Source: Lanius collurio (taxonomy: Eukaryota; Chordata; Aves; Passeriformes; Laniidae). From it: a stretch of 64,000 nt of DNA. The stretch spans positions 51,997,493-52,061,492 of the forward strand of contig JACBWW010000003.1 in the NCBI GenBank assembly GCA_020086605.1. Direction: 5' to 3'. A program made the translations under genes and the position numbers. The notes beneath the pieces were generated by a model. The model was not told the origin of the DNA and made no database searches. It saw only the letters and a list, made by a program, of their open reading frames with translations. Shown here in pieces: positions 36,876-50,315 of this stretch (within the stretch, counting starts at the first letter, position 1; every line of letters starts with the position of its first letter).

Positions 36876-38221
36876 AAGCTCTAGGACCAGCTCTGGCTTC
36901 TTATTTCATAAAGTTTTAATATATACACCAATGACAGGGTGTTATGGGCCATTCAATACTGCTTGACTTTAGTTAAAAAATTATGTCCTACCACTCCTTG
37001 TGAGAAGGTAGAAGAGTAAAATACTTGCATCTTACTATTGAGAGCAGGGTTCAATGCTATGGGTGACCTTCATAAAAAGGCTTTAACTCAGCTCCTTCAT
37101 CTGCCCTGCCAAGGAATATATCACCATGCAGAACCAAAAAGACAATGTAAATTGAAACAAGACATGAACTTATGAAGAAATGACTAATGAACTAGTTCTC
37201 AACAATTTCTGTTGCTGCTGCTTTCAGGTAGAAGATGAGGTCAGTGTTAGGTCAGTGTTCTTCTGAACATCATCTATCACAGCTTTGGATGTATATAACT
37301 GGTATTAATTTAGCAATCTTTAACAGTAGAAATATGCACAATACACAATTAAAAATAATGACATCCTCTTGAACAGATATTTACAGAGTGCAAAACATCA
37401 TAACAGCTCCGATAGAGCATTTATCAGGTAAATAGTATGTGTTTTATTTATAAATATTTACTTATTATACTGGAAGACTTATTAGTAGCCTTTCTAGTCT
37501 CTTGTGCATGATAGGCATTTAAAAATAGGAGCAGAAGACATGTTGACCTGAAGGACCAGACAACATTGAGAAGATAAGTCATTTTATATCTTCTTATAAT
37601 ATTTTCTAGCAGAAGAATAATTATTAAAATGACAAGTTAACATTGTTATAACAATGATGGATACATAAAGGAAATAAAATGAGGCAGGACTACACTTCTG
37701 TGTTAGATGTCACCCAGTTTTTATCTAAGTGAGAATGCTCTAGGGTGAAAAAATTTACCTACAATCACCATACATGTTCATACAGGACTCCAGAATTCCC
37801 CACAGATTTTATGTGGTGCAGGATGAGAATTGTTTGGGCACATTATGTAACTCACAAGTAGTACCACTCCCTGGCAGGATCCTTCTAATACTCCCCTTGA
37901 ACCACACATATTTACCACATGACATTATCCCACCAGCCAGTACTAAAATATGCCTCACAAAGGAATAAAACTGTTTCCCTAGAAGTTATGGGACAAGTTA
38001 AGGACTATTTGGGTCATGAGTTAAATACTGTGTGCTAGATTTACTCAAACTGCTACTACAGGGTTTAGGGGTCAGATGGAGCACAATGTTATGCTGATGT
38101 ATTTGGACCATTTAAACATTTTTTGGTTTTGGTGGGGGGGGCGAGGATATTTTGCTGAGTTCCTAGAAGTTCTTTATTTATCTATCCAACTAGGCATTAA
38201 AGCATAAATAGTTTTTCCATG

Positions 38222-38227
38222 GACAGA
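38222..38227. repeat. Target-site duplication GACAGA, left copy
   Basis: GACAGA just before the LTR, repeated at 39045-39050 just after it. Six bases is the usual ERVK duplication length. Confidence 0.6.
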
Positions 38228-39044
38228 CGTTACAGGCATGTGCGAGTACAAAGACGTATGACACAGCACAGTGCAAGTCAGAATATCCAAAATTGCTACG
38301 ATGCCTGCCAGGCCAGTGCGAGGTCCTGGCACCGAACAACCTTCTGCCTGCCCCGGGCAGGGGCTGGATGGGGACTGCTCACGGTGCGGGGGAACGGGCA
38401 AATCACCAGCTTGGGTTCGCCTCGCTCTCTGATGTCCAGTGAAGGAGGTAGGATAAAGCAGAAGGACTCCACATGGAGGAAGAGGGCTTATTGGAGCACA
38501 GCAAAATCCCAGAGGAAAGACCAAGCCTCTCTGCTTGCGGATCGTCTTGTACTCGGACAAAGAGGTGTGGAAAACACACAGTAACCAATGATACATCAAC
38601 CAGGGGGTGGTACAGAGGCGGGCAGAAGGGATTACAGCAAATGAGGGAAGGGGTAAGCAGAGAGAAGTAACAGAGGCCAATTAGCCGCTGAATAACCTAG
38701 GTCGCTCTGGAAAGGCGGCCAGATATGAGAAGGGAGCTATGCAGCTAAAGGTAAGGCATGGATTTATGTATTTTTCACAGCCTTATGAATGCTCAAGGCT
38801 TTTGGGGCTGGCCCTGGGGTTGGTCATGGTTCACTGCAACACAGAATATTTCTGTCCAGGGGCGGGAGGCATGGGACACGAGGCCTTTTCCCAAGTCAGT
38901 GGGTCAAGGAACACAGTATACTTTGTTCACTTTATTCCTCCTTGATTTTTGATTTTGTGACAGATTACGACAGAACACTTTCTTGTTCTCTGCCCTACAG
39001 TTCTCAGATAGCGGGAATCCCTATAGTTCAGCACTTTGTTACCA
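38228..39044 (-). mobile_element. Solo LTR, ERVK-like, CpG-rich, 6-bp TSD
   Basis: An 817-bp block that is more GC- and CpG-rich than its surroundings. It is bounded by identical GACAGA hexamers. On the - strand it would start TGGTAACAAAG and end GCCTGTAACG; the expected final CA has become CG, a single transition. In the - direction a possible polyadenylation signal (CCAATAAGCC, from GGCTTATTGG near 38485-38494) is followed by a GC-rich 250-base region, as in alpha/betaretrovirus-like LTRs. The GC richness explains the long - strand frame at 38174-38680, which matches no protein. Retained CpGs suggest a fairly young copy. Class assignment rests on the TSD length and layout; the family is not named. 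Confidence 0.65.
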
Positions 39045-39050
39045 GACAGA
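39045..39050. repeat. Target-site duplication GACAGA, right copy
   Basis: Second copy of the hexamer, directly after the ACCA end of the LTR. Confidence 0.6.
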
Positions 39051-42000
39051 TGTAACAAAAATCTCTCCATGCAAACAATGAAAGTCACAGAGGAATGGAG
39101 CCAAACTTCACTTTCCTGTATAGCAAAAGCTCCACAAGAGGTAGACAATGTCAAGAGAAGTAGTTTTCCAGAATTCAAGCAGTTTTTACAGAGAGAAAAG
39201 TATAGACTAGGCTGTACAAAGAACTCAAAATGCAAAAAACAAAAGCATCCAAACACTCCTTAGGTTTGCTTTTAACTTTCTACAAATTATTAGGCTCACA
39301 GTCCTTGCATTAGTCTTTTCCAGATATCTCAGATCCATGCATTTTCTGTTCTCAGCTCTGAAGATGATATAAAATGTTGTATTGCACAAGAAAATAATCT
39401 TCTCTTTCAAGCCTATCACCAACACAGCATTTTAATGAAGGAATGAGACTAAATGAGGCTGTGAATCTTTCCAGAGAACCATCTTTATACTGTTCATCCT
39501 CCTCTGTAATAGTCTTTGCTTAAAAAAGACATATATTTCCAAAGACAGCCATGTGCAAGTTGGAATAAACCTGCAAAGAAGTGAGAAAGCTATTTGTGGC
39601 AGTGGAAGCAGGATGACTCTGCCTGGGGCTATGTGCTGCTTTACAGCTGTCACATCCCCTGCCTTGTAATAGCAATACCGGGGAGAGACTTTCTCAATGT
39701 GAGCCAGTGGCAAGCATGGCCTCCTTTGCCTCAGTCAAGGCAGCAGAGGAAGTGTTGGCAAGCTTCCCCCTCAAAATAGTTCAAATTATGGGACAATGCC
39801 AATCTGAGAACCTGTCCTTTCTAAATAGCTTTTGGGCAAGATGCATCTTGAAATTAAGCTGGATGAAGTCAGGACAGTCTGTGGTAGAGATCTTGGTAAG
39901 AGTGAGCTAGATATTGGAAGAGAACAAGAAGGTAACAAAGATTTTTTGGAATAACTGTGTTATCTTAGGGCTGCTAAGATTGTCTCTTACTGTGGACTCA
40001 ATCACCAGCATCTTAGGGCTGTGTTCCACCTGCCAGGACTCGAATGGGTGACAGTGATTCACAGCAAGGGCTCAGTACCTCCTGCCTGGGGCCACAGACA
40101 GAAGCAGAATTGAGGAGGATATCCTGCCCTTCTCCTTGCCTGTGAGGGGTTCCATGAATGGTATGAAGCCTTGTCATCTCTCTTTTATTACTCAGCTAGT
40201 TGAAATGCATGGTTCCCACTGAAACATAAAACTGGGTGCAGTTTTCAGGGTATTTTATGTTTGAGAAAGTTATAAACAGGCAGTAGAGGCATGTTCTGAC
40301 TGTAAAATCTTGGATTTTACTCCATTTGCTACATCAGTCCTTTGAACATTGCAGGACTTACACAGAATTCAGGAAGACCCTATACTACAAGGCAGAAAAA
40401 GGAACAGTAAGAGGAGAGAAATAAAGGAAAGAAAGAAACAAGGAAGGGAGCAAGAACAGACTCCAGCCTATGAGGGACAAATCTGTCAGTTCAAAAGGGG
40501 CTGGTCCTGAGAAACAACATGAGCACAGGTACTGAGGAGCATTGGTCTGATAGCTGAGGCCACTTTCTTACACTGGGTACTGTAAATCTGTCAGTAAAGG
40601 CAGGTTCACTGCTGTGAATGGAAATCAGGCCAGAGGAATGGGTTCATTTTCCAGAGGCCCATGTCCAGTGAGGCTACCTAGGTGGTCTGCAGAGCATCCC
40701 AGCATTGCCAACATATAAGTCAGCTGTTTAAAACATGATTTCTATAAGCTCTCACTTCCAAACCACAGGGCCTAAGAGGGCATTTTTTCCCTAGCAACCA
40801 ATTTATTAAGAGAAAAGAAGCTCATAATGAGATTGAAGAGTTACATTTATTCTTCCCTCCAAAACACCTGGAGTTACTTACCTCAGAAGTTTCATACCTC
40901 AAAAGGCAAACCAAGCCAAAAATTCAGGCGAGATGGAACTTGGAAAATTTTACCCCCAAAGAAAGACTGTTCTGAGATTCATCTGCACATAAAACCAGAA
41001 GATTCTAATGAAACCCCCAAAATAACCTATAATTATGATATGTCCTATCTCTCAAGGAATAATATGTGTTATTACTAATGAAGCAGAAGATAATGGGGCA
41101 CCCAGTAGATGGAGAAAACCTTTTATAGTTATGTGTAATTATATATAATTTTTGGCCATGACTTCAGAGCAATTCTGAAACTGAGTGAAATTTTTGGTCC
41201 AGCTATTCGTCCATGCATGATTTAAAATTGGACTGCTTATTTAGGAAGTCAAAGAACTTACTTTACTGTGAAGTTTAAATTAAAATATGATATATGCCTG
41301 AAAATTATAAAAGTAATTTTGCTGGTGTTCTTTGTATTACTTTTTAAGGCAAAGCAGAAAGATTAGAGCTGCTGCTAATAACCAGTGTGCTGCAATATAG
41401 ATCCAGCTGCAATTTGTTATCAATATATACTTCTGAGAACATGAAAATATGAAAAGAATATCTGATTCCTGAGATTATTTTGAAGGCAACTGAACAATTC
41501 TGTTAATCTTTTCTGTAAAACACGATATAGTACCTGAAGTTGATGTCAGAAGAAAAGGAAGAATTTCTACTTCATAAAAACAGGTTTTCTATTGTTTTTC
41601 TTCTGCATTTTTATTATGTGCCAAGTACTTCCTTTGTCCTCTTCTGAATGCAGGAGAATGATAGAGGGTGACACAGGCCATTTATTGCAGAGGTAGGATT
41701 GTCAACTGCCTAGGATGACAACTTGTTTTACATAGGTGTGCTCTCGATCTTCTTATGCCAGAGGTGCAGAATTTGCCTAAATAATATTAGTGTTATGGAG
41801 AAGTGTGGAGGTAAACAGAGGGAGGTGGCAAAGAGATGTACAGGACAACTAAGATTGTGATACAGGTAATGAACCTTGTGCATCACCAGCTCAGACAGAA
41901 CCAAAGAGAGCAAAGGTTGAAGAAAGCCTCAGATCTTGGACCACTACACCCTGACCCCTCTGGAGAAGGCTGTAAGTCCTAGCCAATTTCCTCTTCTTTT

Positions 42001-45000
42001 TCTCCATTTCCCTTTCCCTTTTTTGTTTCCTTTCCCTTTCCCTTTCTCTCCTCATGCCAAGAGGTGTAAGACCTTAAATGGAGGGGATTTTGTGAGGAAT
42101 AAGAAGAGACAATGCATTCTCAGGATGGGTACAGAAAGTCTTGTGTGGATATGGCAGCTGGGGTGGACCAATGGGAGGAAAACAAACAGAGATTTCGAGG
42201 AAGAAGGTGAGGGAATAGGAATGGGGCTGTGAGAGAATTAAAAAAACTACAAAACTAGTTATGGGTTCCCTGATGGTCTGATTAAAATTATTGTTTCTTC
42301 TCCTTCTCTCCACTGAGGCATCTCTTTGCCTCCCTCACTTTGTATCTTTCACTGAATATTTTCCCTTCTTGTATCTCAAGAACCACATAAAAAGTAAAAA
42401 TTTTATTTTTCTTGCATTTTAAGAAGCCTAGAACTTGCTCTGTTTCTGTCAGCATCATTTACTGAAGCTGAACACTTCTCTGAACAACTTTTAATTTTGC
42501 CATTCTCAAAATAGGAACAGATATCTTTCACACAGCCTAATTCCTGTCAATATCAAAGTTTGGGGTGGTAGCAAAGATTGAGGCTGCATAAGAAGACAGC
42601 AGAGCCCTGTGTGTGTATTTCTAGGAAGTTTCCTTGGTATCTATAACAGGATCCATTTGGTAAAAGTGGTCTTGTAGAGGGCAACTCCTCAAGAAATGGC
42701 ATGTTGAAAAAGATGCAGCTGCATCTATGAGATCAGGGAAACCTTTTTCTTTCTGGCTTAAAACCATGTGGCTACTGTCACAGGCAACAGTCTATGCCTA
42801 AAGCAAGGCCTTTAATCACAGCTTACTAGTCTGTACATTTGAAGTGGGATTCATCTAACCAAATGTAAGTACTTTCTGTGTATTCTCTTTATAGAGAGAT
42901 TTACAGACTTCTAACAAATGATTTGTCTAACTCTAAAGCAGACATCCAACACAGATGAGATGAAAAGCTCCCTGAACGTGCCCTAAAACATGTTTGTCTC
43001 CCAAAGGATTGCCTCTAGGTTGCCTAACTCATACAAAGAAAATTGTCCACCAAATGCCTGAGTAGATGCAAAGAAATGCTTTCACCCCCCATGGATAACA
43101 CAGACAGCTTTTGGGGCGGTATACTGAATCCTGTGGTAACAAGGAGGAAGAGAATTTGCCCTCACATTTTTATTCTGAAAATACAGAATCTTTAGCTTTT
43201 ATGGCTACTCTATCCTGTCTTTCATTTCCTGAATTTTAATTTTTTTAAGAAAGGTTCTGAAGGAGTGAAAGAAAATATCACCTAGAAAAAAACCAAGAAC
43301 CTTTTAAAAGTGAAAATCAAAAATATGTGTAATAGCAACAGCTGAAATTATAATAAGTATGCACATAATCATAAAAATAAATAACAACTTACACTAATTT
43401 TCTGCATCTAATTTTTTTCTCTACTGAGAACATTGTGTGAAATTCAGGTTTATTACAAAAAAAGGACATCAATATAATTACTTTGGAAGAGTAATAATAG
43501 CAGGCATTATAATCAGGAGTTTTAGAAAATAGCATCAATTAGGAGAAACTTTGCAAAGTATTTTCTTCCCTTGTAGTGAAAACACTTTCAAAAGAACTCA
43601 CTCTAAAAAGTTCTGAAAATATTATCAGAGGCATTGAAATGGAAAATTATTGTTAAGAAGCACTGAAAACCTGATCTTTATTTAAGTATTTTTGTAAAGC
43701 ATAAAAAGTATATGTATCTAAAATACTGGTTTAATGATTCAACAGTTCCTGTGCTCATGCAGGCCCAGGTAAAAGATTCTTTTTCTCCACTGGGGGGAAG
43801 TGAGAGGTAAATCTGCTAGTTGAACCTCCAGTAAATTTGTTGCAGCATTCTGATTGATGTAATAGTCATTGCTGTCCCTTCAATGATTCACACAAAATAT
43901 AATGATCTTTAACATACAAATTCTCTTCATTACTGACAAGGTCATGTTTAGGTCATGCCTGTGGAAGCAAGAAATTAACAGTATTATGCTTCTTGCTTTC
44001 TCTAGGCAAAGCATTTGCTTTGACCATTTCTATACATATTTCCTTATTTTATTTTTTTTATTCACATTTCCTTTACAACAATAGGAGTGAAAAATTACAT
44101 CTCTATTGGGATGCTATGTTCCTTCTTTTTGGATGAGTGGTTTTTGTCTGAGGAAAGAAAGCCTACTTCTAGCTAGGGCAACAGCAAATTCCTCTACACC
44201 AGGTTGCACAAATATAGGTATGTCAGCCACACTAAATCTTTAGCTTCAGAACATGACAAAAATCAACTCTCTTTCCCTAAAAGCAGATCCTTGTGTTTAT
44301 TCAAGAGAAAGAGTCTTTCTCTTTTTTTCTCTGCAGTTAACACTGGTCTCTGAAGATTCTGCTTCAAAATATTCTTGTTTGGCACATGGGAATCCCACAG
44401 CTGTTCTATAAAATGAAGTACTGGGACCTGTCTCTTGCTGAGAAATCCCACTTAAAGTCTCCCTTTTTTTGAGGATTTATCGAAATTTTATTTTTTTAAA
44501 AAATCCCTTCTCTTAATAGCTTTTCTCAGTTGAATACTACTTTGCTGACTTATTGGTACAATATGAGACCAATCACTAATCCTGGAATCACATTCAGTAT
44601 TATTTCTCATCTTTTGTTTTCTTCACACCTGGCTGGGACAATTAAATACAGAGTGTCAAAGGCACAGCCTAATAATTGAAGAACAATAATCTTTGAAAAC
44701 TCAGGAAGGGTTTGATTGTCTGTAAAAGTCATTTTCTGCATTAGTATTAGTCACCTATTATGTGGATCATTTTAATCACTAATTAAAGAGAGGTCTTGTC
44801 TAGTTTCTTAAGTGTTAGCCATGAACGGGAAATAATATGATTTTAATCAGAGGCAGAGGCTTCATTTGAAATGTTAATTGTTGACCTCCATACACACATT
44901 TTTTTGGTAGTGGCTTATTTCTGAGGTCTATATGGTGAAGGTTTATGTAATTTCTAAACAATCACCAAGGTTTGTTATATCTTTTTTAAAGTACTTCAAA

Positions 45001-48000
45001 ACTATTTTATTGCTATCTAATAAGCAGAAGAATTCTTAATGGCTCTTGAATGAAAAAAAAGCAGACTCTCTCCACACTGTTGGTGTATTTGATAGCCCAA
45101 CTGCAAACCACGCATGACCTGTCTGCCCCAAAGTCATCGCCCCAAATCTTACGTACCAGGTACAACAGCTTCCTAGCAGCTCCTGGCAAAAATGAGGCCT
45201 CCAGAAATGCCTGCTTTTTGAGCAGAGTCCATGCATGATCTTCCCTAAGGGATAGAAAACTTTTGTGATGTCGCCACACGTTTGTGGATTTACCAAATTT
45301 TGCACTGTGTGAGGACTGGGTGAATTATAAGAACTTTTCTAAATCTTTTGACTCTCACTGGATTTGCACTTCTGCAGGAGTATTAAAGCTGGCAAAGACA
45401 AAGCACAGTCTGCAACTAATCACTTCAGCTGATGATTGCAGCAATAGCTAGGTCAGGACAGAGTCACTGATCCATTTAGCACAGCTTTATCAGAAAGTTT
45501 ATAAAGTTACATAAACAGATATACATAATTCTAAGCTTACCATTACCAACAGACCAAAAGATTTATACTTTAGGCAACTGTCTTTCATTGCCTTGTATAT
45601 TATGGGACTACTGAAGATGAGGTTTGAAATTTTTTTTACGGCAGAAAAATGATTAAAATTTTAGATTTGGACATCTTCCCAAACTGGAGATACTCTGGCC
45701 AGTGGTGCACTGTGTTTCAATTCTCAGAAAAGTGGAAGAGTCTTGCTTGGTTATTAATGATTAATTTGCAATCCTTTGAGATGTCTGATTGTTTTATGTC
45801 TACTAACGTATTTTTTTTTGTACTGCAGGTCAGCTATGGTGTCTTATGTGTAGCTATGACACACCAATCACTATTTAAGTCTGCAGAACTCTTAAGTGTA
45901 CTCAATTTTTTTCTTCCTTATTCAGGAAATTTACTTGTTTTTTTTCTGTTATTAATACTGAGTGAGCCCCCAATGGTGAGCAATTAGCTACACGCCCGTC
46001 CACTGAAACTTCGCAACCTACTTCTTCCTCTTCTTAAACCATCCTTGGATCAGCCTGTTTAACACAAGTGGCAAGAGTTCTTCCCATCTAGTCTCTCAAG
46101 ATGAAAATCTATATCTATTTTTTTGAATACACTGTTCTCTTTGGGTGGTACATAAAGATTAGCAATTAGAGTCTGTGGAACCCTGTGTTAAAAGCTGTGC
46201 AAACAATAATTAAAAAAACTCTAAAATTCTTATTAGTTTAGTACTCACTCTCATCTGCTCAATACCCTCCTATCTTACTGCATACCCTACTCTAAAAGCC
46301 AGATTTCAAAGCTTAAAAATTAGTTATCTTCTTTAACCAGTCACCATCTACATTTACCATATAACTTTTCTATCAGCTGTGAGTCTTGCAGTATAAGGAG
46401 CTAAACACTCCAGCTTCTACAGGATGATCTAAGTTAACAACTCTAGTGCTGTAATGTCTTTTTTAAATAGCACCATTCCCTGTAATGTACAGTATTTGTC
46501 ATAGTAAAGAATTAAGGATTGCTGGGCAGCACCTTGAGGAATTTAATAACCACCTTCCTATTTCAAATACAATATATGTGCCCACTTGAAAGGTGCACCT
46601 GAAAATACCTGAATATGTTGATTATTCCTGCAGTCTTGAGACTCTTCTCTTTTGTTCATGGCATAGAAAGGATTAACATGTTGGCATAGATCAATTGGTT
46701 GGAGAGAAATATGATGGTGGGGAACATCCTATGTCTTTGATCAGGTAAATGTTGTTAAATTCTTACTAATTAACTTCTAAACAGACATGGAACAAATCAT
46801 TTCAATTTTTTTTAAGCAAAGGTCTTGTTTGTAAGGATAAGATTATGTTATTTCTTGGCTAAACAAAAATAAAATAGTAATTGAACAATCCAAAAGCATT
46901 TTGGAGAGTGTAAATTGGTTGCAAAATAAGGCATTCTGAGAAACTTTTCAAAATGTCTTCAATCTGCCAAGCAATAAATAACCTTCACACCTGATTTGTT
47001 TTAAATTAATGAAGTCTACTGTAGCTACCAGTTTGGAGTAAAATGAAACTGTTTCCCTACACAGTCAGAGTATCATAGATTTTAACAAATAGAGACACTC
47101 GCATCATTTTCACAGCAGTGAACTGAGTGATTTAATGATGCTGAAGAAAGGTAAGATTGATTGAAAAACTCTAGAGTATATGCCATCTCTTTCTCAGACG
47201 GCAGTATGTAAATTGAAGATGGAAAGGTAGGCAAATGAAGAAATGAGAGAACATCAATCAGTCCTTTATCAAACCCATGTACTGTTGCTAGGTCTTTGTC
47301 TAAAATGCCATTGTGTTTGCTAGAAACAGAAGAGGACTTCATTCTTGTCAATAAATAACTACAAAGCCTCAAAGCTGGTAAAGGGCCAGTCAGCTGAAAA
47401 TTCTGACAGGTCTTTTTATTGCCACATGGATGTTTATATCAACACAATAAATAGATTATATCATCACAAATGATGCCTTTTTTGTTTTGTGTGGCCTACA
47501 TCCATATTTTCTTAATTATAAGTGATATTTTAGTGAGGAAACACTTATCCTGTACATTGAGAAGAATAGGCTCTGCCTTTAAAAAAACAGAACTCAAAAT
47601 ACCACATGTAATTACAAGGTGAGCGTATATGCAAAAACACAATCGTCTTACAAATACATATGCTGAAAATATTGTGAGTTATCTTAAATTATGGTCCTTT
47701 AAAATATCAACAGAGAAATAAAAGGATAGTGGAAACAAATCAGAGCAGAGTGAACTTAGTCCAGTAGTTAATTTTAGGCTAATACCAGCTTAAAATACAT
47801 CGGCCTATAAATTATTTTTTATCCACCATGTGGTAACGATGAAGTATGTGAGCTGTATAGATCCATCTGCCTGAAGAATAGTCTCACTGGAAGAAGATCC
47901 AAAATTCATCTGTCCTAGTCTTCTTTCTTTGATAACAAGTAACAGGTACTAAGAAAATATGTGAGAAGTGGGGAGTGAGAGAAGATAAAAGCATCCGGCT

Positions 48001-48054
48001 TTCAACAATTAAAAACATCAGGACTTCCTGAGCCAGAGGTGACTTCTTGGCTAT
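39051..48054. other. Long intergenic or intronic stretch, no gene seen
   Basis: Nine kilobases without a recognised gene or mobile element. GC-richer patches at about 39600-39760, 40000-40160 and 45050-45300 have short open frames on both strands but no recognisable domain. A pyrimidine tract at 41987-42053 is listed separately. Confidence 0.4.
41987..42053. repeat. Polypyrimidine tract with (CCCTTT)n
   Basis: About 67 bases with only two purines; the second half is nearly a CCCTTT repeat. Such mirror-like tracts can form triplex (H-) DNA. Confidence 0.85.
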
Positions 48055-48557
48055 TGTAATGCATTGGGTTGGGATGGATATAGTTTTCTTCATAGCAGCC
48101 TATATGGTGCACTAGCAGACTGCTGTCTTAAAGAGTGTTGCTAACACAGCAATCTTTTAGTTATTGAAAAAAGGGCATGGACAGCATCAAGCCCTTCTCT
48201 GTTTCTCACACTGCCTCACCAATGAAAAAGCTGGGAGAGAATACAGCTGTGACAGCTGACTTACAGTGGCCAAAGTGGCATTCCACATTGTAGAGATCAT
48301 GCTGAGCAGTAAAACTTGGGTAGTAGTTTTCCCAATGTTGCCATAAGTTGAGGGCTGTTTGGACATCAGTCTTTGATGGTGAGTTTTTGCAAAATGTGTT
48401 GGTGATTCCTCTCCTTCTCTCTTCACTCATTAACCTATCTTTATCTAAATCCAAGAGTTTTCTCTCTCTGATCCTTCCAGTTCTCTCTCCCATCCCATTA
48501 GGGGTGAGTGAGTGAGGAACTGGTGGTGCTTAGCTGCTTACTGGGGTCAACACACCA
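48055..48557 (+). mobile_element. ERV LTR, diverged, + orientation
   Basis: It starts near TGTAATGCATTGGGTTGG and ends near CTGGGGTCAACACACCA. In order it carries GTTGCTAACACAGCAATC, CAAGCCCTTCTCTGTTTCTC, CAGCTGTGACAGCTGACTTA, GAGATCATGCTGAGCAGTAA, and a 3' part CCCATCCCATTAGGGGTGAG with GAGTGAGGAACTGGTGGTGC. The - strand element at 60500-61315 carries the same blocks in the same relative order, so both are one LTR family. No internal retroviral sequence adjoins it and the flanks (GCTAT, GAAGT) do not match, so no duplication is claimed. The two overlapping - strand frames at 48187-48493 are not genes. The ERV class of this family is not certain. Confidence 0.8.
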
Positions 48558-49301
48558 GAAGTGTTGTATATTCTAACTGCCAATAGTCCATTTTTTATTC
48601 ATTTGCTCCCAATATTTAATGATTCAGTGTTTTTCTCAACTCATATAATTAAGTAGATGTGTTCCATTTTCAATCTCTACCTCCCAAAGGATTCTATTTC
48701 TTGTGTTGTGAAGGGCAGATTTAAAATAGTGGTTTATGGAATCCAACAGCCATTTTAAGTATTTGTGTCCAGTTCTTGTAGGCTAAACATCATTTTACTT
48801 CAGAGCTATCTGAAAAAAAAAAAAAAAAAAAGAAAAGAACTCAGGAGGAAAAAGAGAAAAGACCATAGAGATATTGGCAAATATAGGAAAAGGATGAACC
48901 AGTCTCTATTCTGGGAAACTTAAAGATTTCATAATCATTAGATGGGCTCCCCATGCTCTAGTATCCATCTCATAAATCTCTCATCTTTTATCTCCCATTA
49001 TTCAAATGAATGACTATTTTTCGATCCATATAAGAGTGAGTACCCAAAAAAGAATGTCTTGTTTTCAGAAAAAAGGATGACTTTAACTGGATTTGAAAAT
49101 TAGCAAACCATCAATATTCAATAAATTATTGAGATGCTCCTTTCTAATTTTATTATTATAACTAATAAGAGGTAATTTACTAGTCAGTTGAGTAGATGCT
49201 GGATTTCAGGAGAAGATATATTTCTGAGCGTGATTGGTGAACAGCACCAGACAACAAGGCTCACTGTGTAAGACGCTTCCCTTTCTTTCGTATGGTATAT
49301 T
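48558..49301. other. Intergenic or intronic DNA, no gene seen
   Basis: AT-rich sequence with an A19 run. The final ~80 bases (from about 49222) could belong to the LTR that follows, since its 5' limit is uncertain. Confidence 0.4.
48813..48831. repeat. Poly(A) run, 19 bases
   Basis: Nineteen A followed by GAAAAGAAC; mononucleotide microsatellite with no polyadenylation signal upstream. Confidence 0.9.
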
Positions 49302-50315
49302 GGATTTGTATGGCAAGGATTTAGTAGCAGGATGGGGCTCCAGGCAGTTAGAGGCTTTCCCTATGTTCGATAGAGCCAATGCCAGCCAGCTCCAAGACGA
49401 ATCCTCACTCCCCCACTGACCAAGGAAGAGCCCAACAGCTACAGTGTCAGCACCTTTAGGATAAAATGTTTAATAATGGGCAAAATAAGCACTGCAGACT
49501 TGCAGCCAAGAAAGAGTGAGAACATGTGAGAGAAACAGCCCTGCAGATACCAAGGTCAGTGAGGAAGGAGGGGGAGCCCGTGCTCCAGGTGCTGTAGCAG
49601 AGATTCCCCTGCAGACCATGGTGAGGCAGCTGTGCCCCTGCAGCCCATGGAGGATCACAGAGATGCAGAGATCCACCTGCAGCCCCTGGAGGATCCCACG
49701 CCAGAGCAAGCAGAAGCTCAGAGGAGGCTGTGGGCTGTGACTGAGAAGCTCACACTGGAGCAGGCCCCTGACAGGACCTGTAGACCCAAGCCAATGCAAC
49801 TTTGCTGGCAGGACTTGTAACTCTGCAGGGGATCCAAGCTGGAGCAGACTTTTCCTGAAGGACTGGACCATGTGGAACAGATCCACACTGGATCAGTTTC
49901 TTAACAACTGCAGTCTGTGGGAAGAAGCCAGGTGGGAGAAGTGTTGGGAGGGACTTCACGCTGGAGCAGTGTGTGGAAGAGTGTGTGTAGTCCTTTTCCT
50001 GAGGAGGAGGGAGCAGCAGAAATGTGATAAATCGACCACATCCCCCATCCTCCTGTGTTGCTGTGGGGGAGGAGGAAGAGAAAAAAAATCAGGACTGAAG
50101 TCATGCCTGGAAGGATGGGAGAATTAAGGGGAAGGTGATTTAAGATTTGGGTTTATTTCTCATCACTCTACTCTCCATGTTGAGTCTGTTTTACTTGTGG
50201 TGGTAACTGGTGAGTGATTTCTCAGTGCCTTTATCTTAAGTCTTTCAGTAATGTTTCTCTCCCCTGTAGAGCTTAGGTGGGGAATGAAACAGTGAATTTG
50301 GTGGGTTCATTGTGG
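49302..50315 (+). mobile_element. 5' LTR of a decayed ERVL provirus
   Basis: A ~1-kb LTR beginning near TGGATTTGTATGGCAAGG. It carries a series of purine-rich near-repeats with CTGGAGCAG, CTGCAGCCCATGG and GGACTG cores (about 49600-49970), then a 3' part with TGAGTCTGTTTTACTTG, GGTGAGTGATTTCTC and TTTCTCTCCCCTGTAGAGC. The LTRs at 22930-23668 and 60641-60890 share these landmarks. Recognisable ERVL pol begins about 115 bases after it, so this is a 5' LTR attached to a gutted provirus. Open frames on both strands here (for example 49470-49886, -) arise from the GC-rich repeats. The exact 5' limit is uncertain; similarity may extend to about 49225. Confidence 0.8.

Larger units (their letters stand above)
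27961..38221. other. Long intergenic or intronic stretch, no gene seen
   Basis: Ten kilobases of AT-rich sequence with no recognised gene, LTR, LINE or SINE. Small items listed separately are a hairpin at 31141-31164, T16 at 31585-31600, A16 at 35197-35212 and a 21-bp tandem duplication at 36834-36875. Slightly GC-richer patches (about 32880-33120) hold nothing I recognise; they could be ancient repeats or conserved non-coding elements. Confidence 0.4.

Noticed and set aside
38171..38180. Polyadenylation signal AATAAA on the - strand as the end of the ERVK-like LTR
   Set aside because: It lies outside the LTR limits set by the GACAGA duplications, so it was not used as LTR evidence.
38174..38680. 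168-codon open frame on the - strand, the longest in the window
   Set aside because: Lies in the GC-rich solo LTR, has no recognisable domain, and low stop density follows from base composition.
49470..49886. 138-codon - strand frame and overlapping + frames
   Set aside because: They lie in the repeated GC-rich part of the ERVL LTR.
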